Below are positions 59,590-64,000 of a stretch of 64,000 bases of DNA, piece by piece. The number at the start of each line of letters is the position of its first letter. The stretch's first letter is position 1. The position numbers and the translations under genes are program-made. The DNA comes from Salvia splendens. Lineage: Eukaryota > Streptophyta > Magnoliopsida > Lamiales > Lamiaceae. Where the stretch lies: positions 41,110,773 to 41,174,772 of the forward strand of contig NC_056035.1 of the NCBI RefSeq assembly GCF_004379255.2, written 5' to 3'. The notes under the pieces were generated by a model. That model was not told where the DNA came from. It searched no databases and saw only the letters and a program-made list of their open reading frames with translations.

Positions 59590-60284
59590 ACTCCTCCTCC
59601 TCCGGCGTCGCCACCCACCCGCCGCTTCTGCTTCCCGGAAATGCACCGCTTGTTGAGGTCAGCCACGAATCGCTGGTCGGTAGCCCCGATACCCCCTCAA
59701 GCCCAACTATTAAAGTTATTTGTTGGCCCAAAAGAAGTGGTCCATATACACTCCCTCCTCCACTATCGGCTATACCTCTCTCTCCTTCCACACAATTGAG
59801 GAACAACCCCAAATTTAGATCCCCAAATCGTCGCCTCCTTCAATCTCACCGCCGGAGATGGATAAATGCTCTCATCACCGTCCGCCTCCCTCCGTCTAAA
59901 TCTCTCTCTCGCAGTTTCAACACCACTCCGTCCCGTCACAACCGCCAGCTGTATCACTATCACATTCCCAGATTGAGAAAAAAGTAGTACCACTTGTGTT
60001 GCACATCAAGGGTTTTGATAGAACACCCATTTGTTTTATATTTTAAATAATAATTTATTAAAATAATTAAGAATATAATTAGGAAGTAAGTAATTATACT
60101 TAACAGTTTTAATTAGTAAAAATCGGGTTAAAAACGTTGACCGTTTAAAATTTGACAGAACTGTTAGTTTAGAACCAATTGTGATCTGATTTAAAATGTT
60201 CGGCATCCAAAAATTTTAAAAATAATGTTTATGATCAAAATTGTAAAATGAACATATGTTCCGGATCAATTTTGCCCTTTACTC

Positions 60285-60823
60285 TTAAAAATATTATAGA
60301 CCAATTTATAAATATTATCAATTTTAGACCAATTTATATTGTGTAGGAAAAAGGTGTCAAACATAACATACAGGACCAAATTTTTTGGCCAAATATCTAA
60401 GATAAAATAATTGAACTTTAGCCTATAATAATAATGACTTTATCAGCAATATAATTCTCCATTTTCACATCGACAAGTTCAAACTTGCCACTACAATCTG
60501 TATAATTTTATAAACGGCAAAAATTTGAAACAAACGAACAATCATATTTATTCAAGTCATTTAAAATAAAAAAAACATATAATTCCTTCAAAATACACTC
60601 ATCAAACCAGGTCCTTATTTTTATTCACATAACACCAAATGAAACTAATTATTGAGTAAGCAGAAAAATAGCAGAAAGCAAAATCCCACGACAAAGTGAG
60701 TAGTTGTCTATGCTATAAATGAGTGGTTTTTATTTACAACAGAAGACTATAACGAGTCATCAGTGTTACAACAAAGAGGTAAATGGATAAGAGTTGCAAC
60801 TAAACCAGAAACACCCATAGCAT
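60285..60823. other. AT-rich intergenic region, MINDY 3' flank
   Basis: The last few hundred bases are presumably the 3' UTR of the MINDY-type gene. Nothing else recognised. Confidence 0.5.
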
Positions 60824-63800
60824 TCACATTATGATGCACTTCTCTTTCGATTTCGATTCCTGCTTTGAGGAGCCCGTGTGCTTCCCACTGTTCCGCGGAG
60901 CCTGCACTCGGAGACACAGAAGCATATCTAAATCAGATAATGCAACTACTGTATGAACAGATGATGAAGCTACGCTGAAAGTGCAAGCTCCATTTAGTTT
61001 GGCACTAAATACACGTGCCCGTAGAAATGGATGCATAAGATTAAGAACGGGAATATGTATGTTATGTTCGAGCTAGAATTAATAATGGGTGTTTCTGGTA
61101 TCAATTTCACATAATATTGCTCATGTAACAGAAGCCAAAACCATCTCAAAGCATTGATAGGGATGTCACAGGATTAGTACGATTTGCTGGATTATTTATT
61201 ATTATTAATACGGAAGATTTGGTAGTTACTACAGTAAGATCTCAACTTTAACATACCTGGGGCTGGGGAGGACCGACAATCAGCCTTGAACTGCCGCTGA
61301 CGGCTTGCTGCTGTGCATTACGCTGCTGCTGCTGTTCTCGCTGCTGTTCCTGCTGCGGTTGATCAAATTCCTGTTGTTGGAGAGCTATCGCCAGTTGCAA
61401 ATCAGAACTGCCAGAAAAGAATCCAAGTAAGACTCACGAGCTTGCTCTATTAGAAAATAAATCAAATTAAATTTGAACACCATTATGACATGCATGAGAT
61501 GAAAATTAGTAGTACTAGATAAAAAGGAAGAATCTGAAGTATAAGTTGAAGAAATTATAAATCAAGCTGACATAAACATCGAATGAGTGTCTTTTAAATA
61601 ATACCCACAAAGAAAGAAAATCCAAAAAGCACCTTTTTAAGAGAAAATGACTTCAAAATATATATATGAATAAAGGGTTAATTGGCAAAGTACATGAATA
61701 AATGAAGACCAAAGTAGGCAGGTCATGAAATATTCAGATACCAATACATTCCGTAGTCACAGTGAACTAAATCATAAATATGTAACATAATAACTAAACT
61801 AAGAGAACAACAAATCATGAGCCAAAGAAATAGAATTACTTGAAACTTGTATTTGGTTCGGAACTATCAATGCTAGCCAGGTAGTCCTGCAAAGAAGAGA
61901 TTTAAATAAGGTTTGCACTTGAACACATAAGATCTAGAACAAGAAACTACATACTGCAGTAGTAGCCCTAGCATTCTGTTCATCCCATGTGCTGCTGGAA
62001 TTTTCATCCATCTTGAATTGCTTAAAGTTCCCAGTCATATAAACAGTATCACCATTCACCTAAAACATGAAAATCAAATTAACAGAACATAAATAGTCAC
62101 CACTATCTAGGTTTCCATGCACTAAAAAGAAACATCAGCTTACCTCATTTAGTTTTTCCCACACCAAGTCTGGCTGATTTAGATACCCTTGGTCAGTTGC
62201 TAAAATGTACAATTCACCTTCATACTGCAAATTAACCGATTAATCAGGTACAAATGTAATCAAATGGTCTGATACCAATACACAGTTGCAAATAACATCA
62301 ATATTCCAGAGAAATTCTATTCCAGATGCCAAATTAATCCTTACAAGTTCCCACCCCTATAATAGGTTTTATAAATATATATATGAAAATTTTGAGGGAG
62401 GGCACCCCTCCTGCTTACACTCTAGATCCGCCCCTGAGCAGAATTAAACACATAATATCACAAGATTGAACCACATCTTCAAATATATTATGTGATGTAA
62501 TATATCATGCTTTGCTACAGGCATAGGATCTAAATATATGGAAATGCACTATACATGGGCAGGTACATACAATCAAGCAATATGAATAGAAAAGAAGTAT
62601 AAAAAACCTTTTAGGTCATGGATTGTCATTCCTCAGAAGGTGTTTTACATGCAATAAAGGGTATATGGAATTATGGATATGAAAGAATTCTGGAATAACA
62701 GGAAACTGATACAACATTATAAATCTTGAACAATAAAAAGTTGTTAAATGCATTAATCATCAGTGAGTCATATATAATCAATGTTTTCACATGGGAAACT
62801 TACAAGTATTACCGAGTCATCACTATAATTGTTGAAGAGAAAAATTATAAATAACATAGCAAATTGCAGGTACTAACCTTAAACATAGTGTTGAAATGAT
62901 TATTCCTGAAGAACACACAAAGCTCACGTTCCTTGACTTGGTCTTGCAAGCAAAATAGGCTGCAACAAGACAACCAATCATCAGGAGATTCTTGTGGCAA
63001 AAACAAAGCATATCTTCTTAACCAATGGGGCAATGTAGCAAACATAAATACCCATATACAGTCAACTGACTAGCACTATTCTTCATGAAGTTCTTGATGA
63101 TTTCCCCTAATGAGAAATAATACATGCATTAGCATAAAGGTCTAATAAAATTAAACAAATAGAGTTGTCTTAATCTTGAATTCAATAAAACAAAATAATC
63201 ACCAGGGAATTATTATCATTGATCTAGAGCACTTTTTACCTTCTTTTACAGAAATTGTGTCCTTGCTACCAAAGTCACCATTTTCCACAAAACCTGTATC
63301 AACCTGTTCCGCAAGTACCACCTCCCCTTCATACATAGGCTCTCGGTTAGCATAAGCATCAGTACCTGAGTCCAATATGCGATCTTCACCTTCATAAATT
63401 GGTTCACTATCATCAACACTGGAAGACTTGGCTTCAGTTTTATCATTTTGGTGTATTTGGCTGCTAGATGAATCTGAATCTGCACTATTCAACAAACTGG
63501 GTGAATCTTTTCCGTCAGATACATCACAAGAATTTTTCTCGGCTTCTGGGTTTGAGGTAGAAGTGACTTGATCCTGGGCATGATTATCAATGATCAATTC
63601 ATGCTTTGAGTCATTAGATGCAGGTAGACGATCTTGTCCTAAAGATACTGGTTGGATCTTGTCTGAACCAATCACATTATCAACAACGTTTCTAGATTCT
63701 TCATCTGGAGGTTGAGCACACAATTGCTTTTCATCAGTTTCTGAAGAAAGGGCTTCATGTGAAACCACTTCAGAGCCTGGATCTACATGGAGCTTTCCCA

Positions 63801-64000
63801 GAGCATTGCTATCATCGGATATCAATGCCACAGTCTTTGCGGGTTCGACAGCAAAATTAGTTTCAACCATTTCCGGCGATGCGAGCAGTTCACACTTGTT
63901 GATCGAAGGACTTTCATGCATATGGCCATCAGACACAACACCATCTGCCATTGGAATAGAATTTTCCATCTCTGACAATCTCAAGGCTCTTAAGAGCTCT
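60824..64000 (-). CDS. MINDY-1/2-type deubiquitinase, C-terminal part (5' end outside window)
   Basis: Exons on the minus strand: 64000 (open) to 63240, 63106-63052, 62959-62878, 62224-62144, 62059-61955, 61886-61840, 61407-61257 and 60901-60824. The protein matches plant MINDY/FAM63-type ubiquitin C-terminal hydrolases (Lys48-chain trimming), e.g. Arabidopsis At1g43690. Order: a UIM-like RALRLSEMEN at the edge; a long acidic Ser/Asp-rich linker with two copies of (I/M)YEGE; then the second half of the catalytic domain with ERELCVFFRNNHFNTMFK (catalytic His) and ELYILATDQGYLNQPDLVWE; a C-terminal UIM (SDLQLAIALQQQEFDQ); a Gln-rich run; and the end KEKCIIM. The catalytic Cys lies beyond 64000. 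No lesions. The C-terminal CIIM is a CaaX box, suggesting prenylation. Confidence 0.93.

Larger units (their letters stand above)
54196..59799 (+). pseudogene. Captured gene fragment inside the Pack-MULE-like element, interrupted by the retrotransposon
   Basis: From ATG 54196 the frame (MAMGRNNSSSAAPIDNSDT...SPILWTLTP) reaches the retrotransposon at 54302. After the insertion the frame resumes near 59595 (PPPASPPTRRFCFPEMHRLL) and runs to a stop at about 59799. The GC-rich, Ser/Pro-rich composition contrasts with the AT-rich inverted repeats on each side. I do not recognise the parent gene. Confidence 0.5.
53926..60284. mobile_element. Second Pack-MULE-like element, split by a Ty3 retrotransposon
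   Basis: Inverted repeats 53926-54165 and 60010-60284 match over about 235 bp, including TTTTAAATNATAATTTATTA-type and GATAGAACA blocks. The right end CCCTTTACTC is the terminal sequence of the MULE MITE at 24837. The left end is truncated by about 35 bp where the Harbinger fragment begins, so no 9-bp duplication can be tested. Without the retrotransposon (54303-59589) the element is about 1.07 kb, with a GC-rich coding-like interior. Confidence 0.75.

Noticed and set aside
59521..59799. 92-residue frame starting in the 3' LTR
   Set aside because: The first ~23 codons are LTR sequence; only the part after 59594 belongs to the captured fragment already listed.

Overview
The window is nuclear DNA of a flowering plant. 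The genes have many short GT-AG introns and belong to plant families (HMG-CoA synthase, nucleotide-rhamnose synthase/epimerase-reductase, C2-type phospholipase D, cucumisin-like subtilase, sucrose-phosphatase). Intergenic DNA is AT-rich and full of plant transposons (Ty3, hAT, Harbinger, mariner/Stowaway, MULE). The proteins look like those of an asterid eudicot, possibly Lamiales; that placement is an impression from sequence recall, not a computed result.

Layout: 1-2200 two Ty3-type LTRs in opposite orientation. 4592-6141 a MOCOS-like PLP enzyme (+). 6405-15459 a Pack-MULE-like element with a CHUP1-like gene fragment, invaded by a 7.4-kb mariner that itself holds a 3.4-kb solo LTR and a small hAT. 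16058-17181 a hAT MITE. 20215-23894 an intact 12-exon HMG-CoA synthase gene (+). 24837-25180 a palindromic MULE MITE. 25737-27612 a broken sucrose-phosphatase gene (+), fused tail to tail with a broken subtilase (-, 27613-30294). 30589-33181 a spacer of MITEs plus a U2 snRNA fragment. 33795-36824 an intact subtilase (+), followed by a broken copy of its terminal exon. 38653-40683 an intact NRS/ER gene (-). 41038-46391 nested hAT elements, Harbinger elements and Stowaways. 47775-50892 an intact phospholipase D gene (-). 52400-53960 remnants of a hAT element and a Harbinger transposase. 53926-60284 a second Pack-MULE-like element split by a Ty3 chromovirus. 60824-64000 the 3' two thirds of a MINDY-type deubiquitinase gene (-), running off the window.

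Five genes look functional: MOCOS-like, HMGS, SBT (+), NRS/ER and PLD. MINDY looks intact as far as it is visible. They do not form a pathway cluster: HMGS feeds the mevalonate pathway, NRS/ER makes UDP-L-rhamnose, PLD acts in lipid signalling, SBT is a secreted protease and MINDY trims ubiquitin chains. No wholly new system was found. The most interesting points are the local rearrangements (the divergent subtilase inverted duplication with its sucrose-phosphatase fusion) and the deep transposon nesting, where several target-site duplications can be read exactly. Exon boundaries were worked out by hand from splice sites and reading frame.
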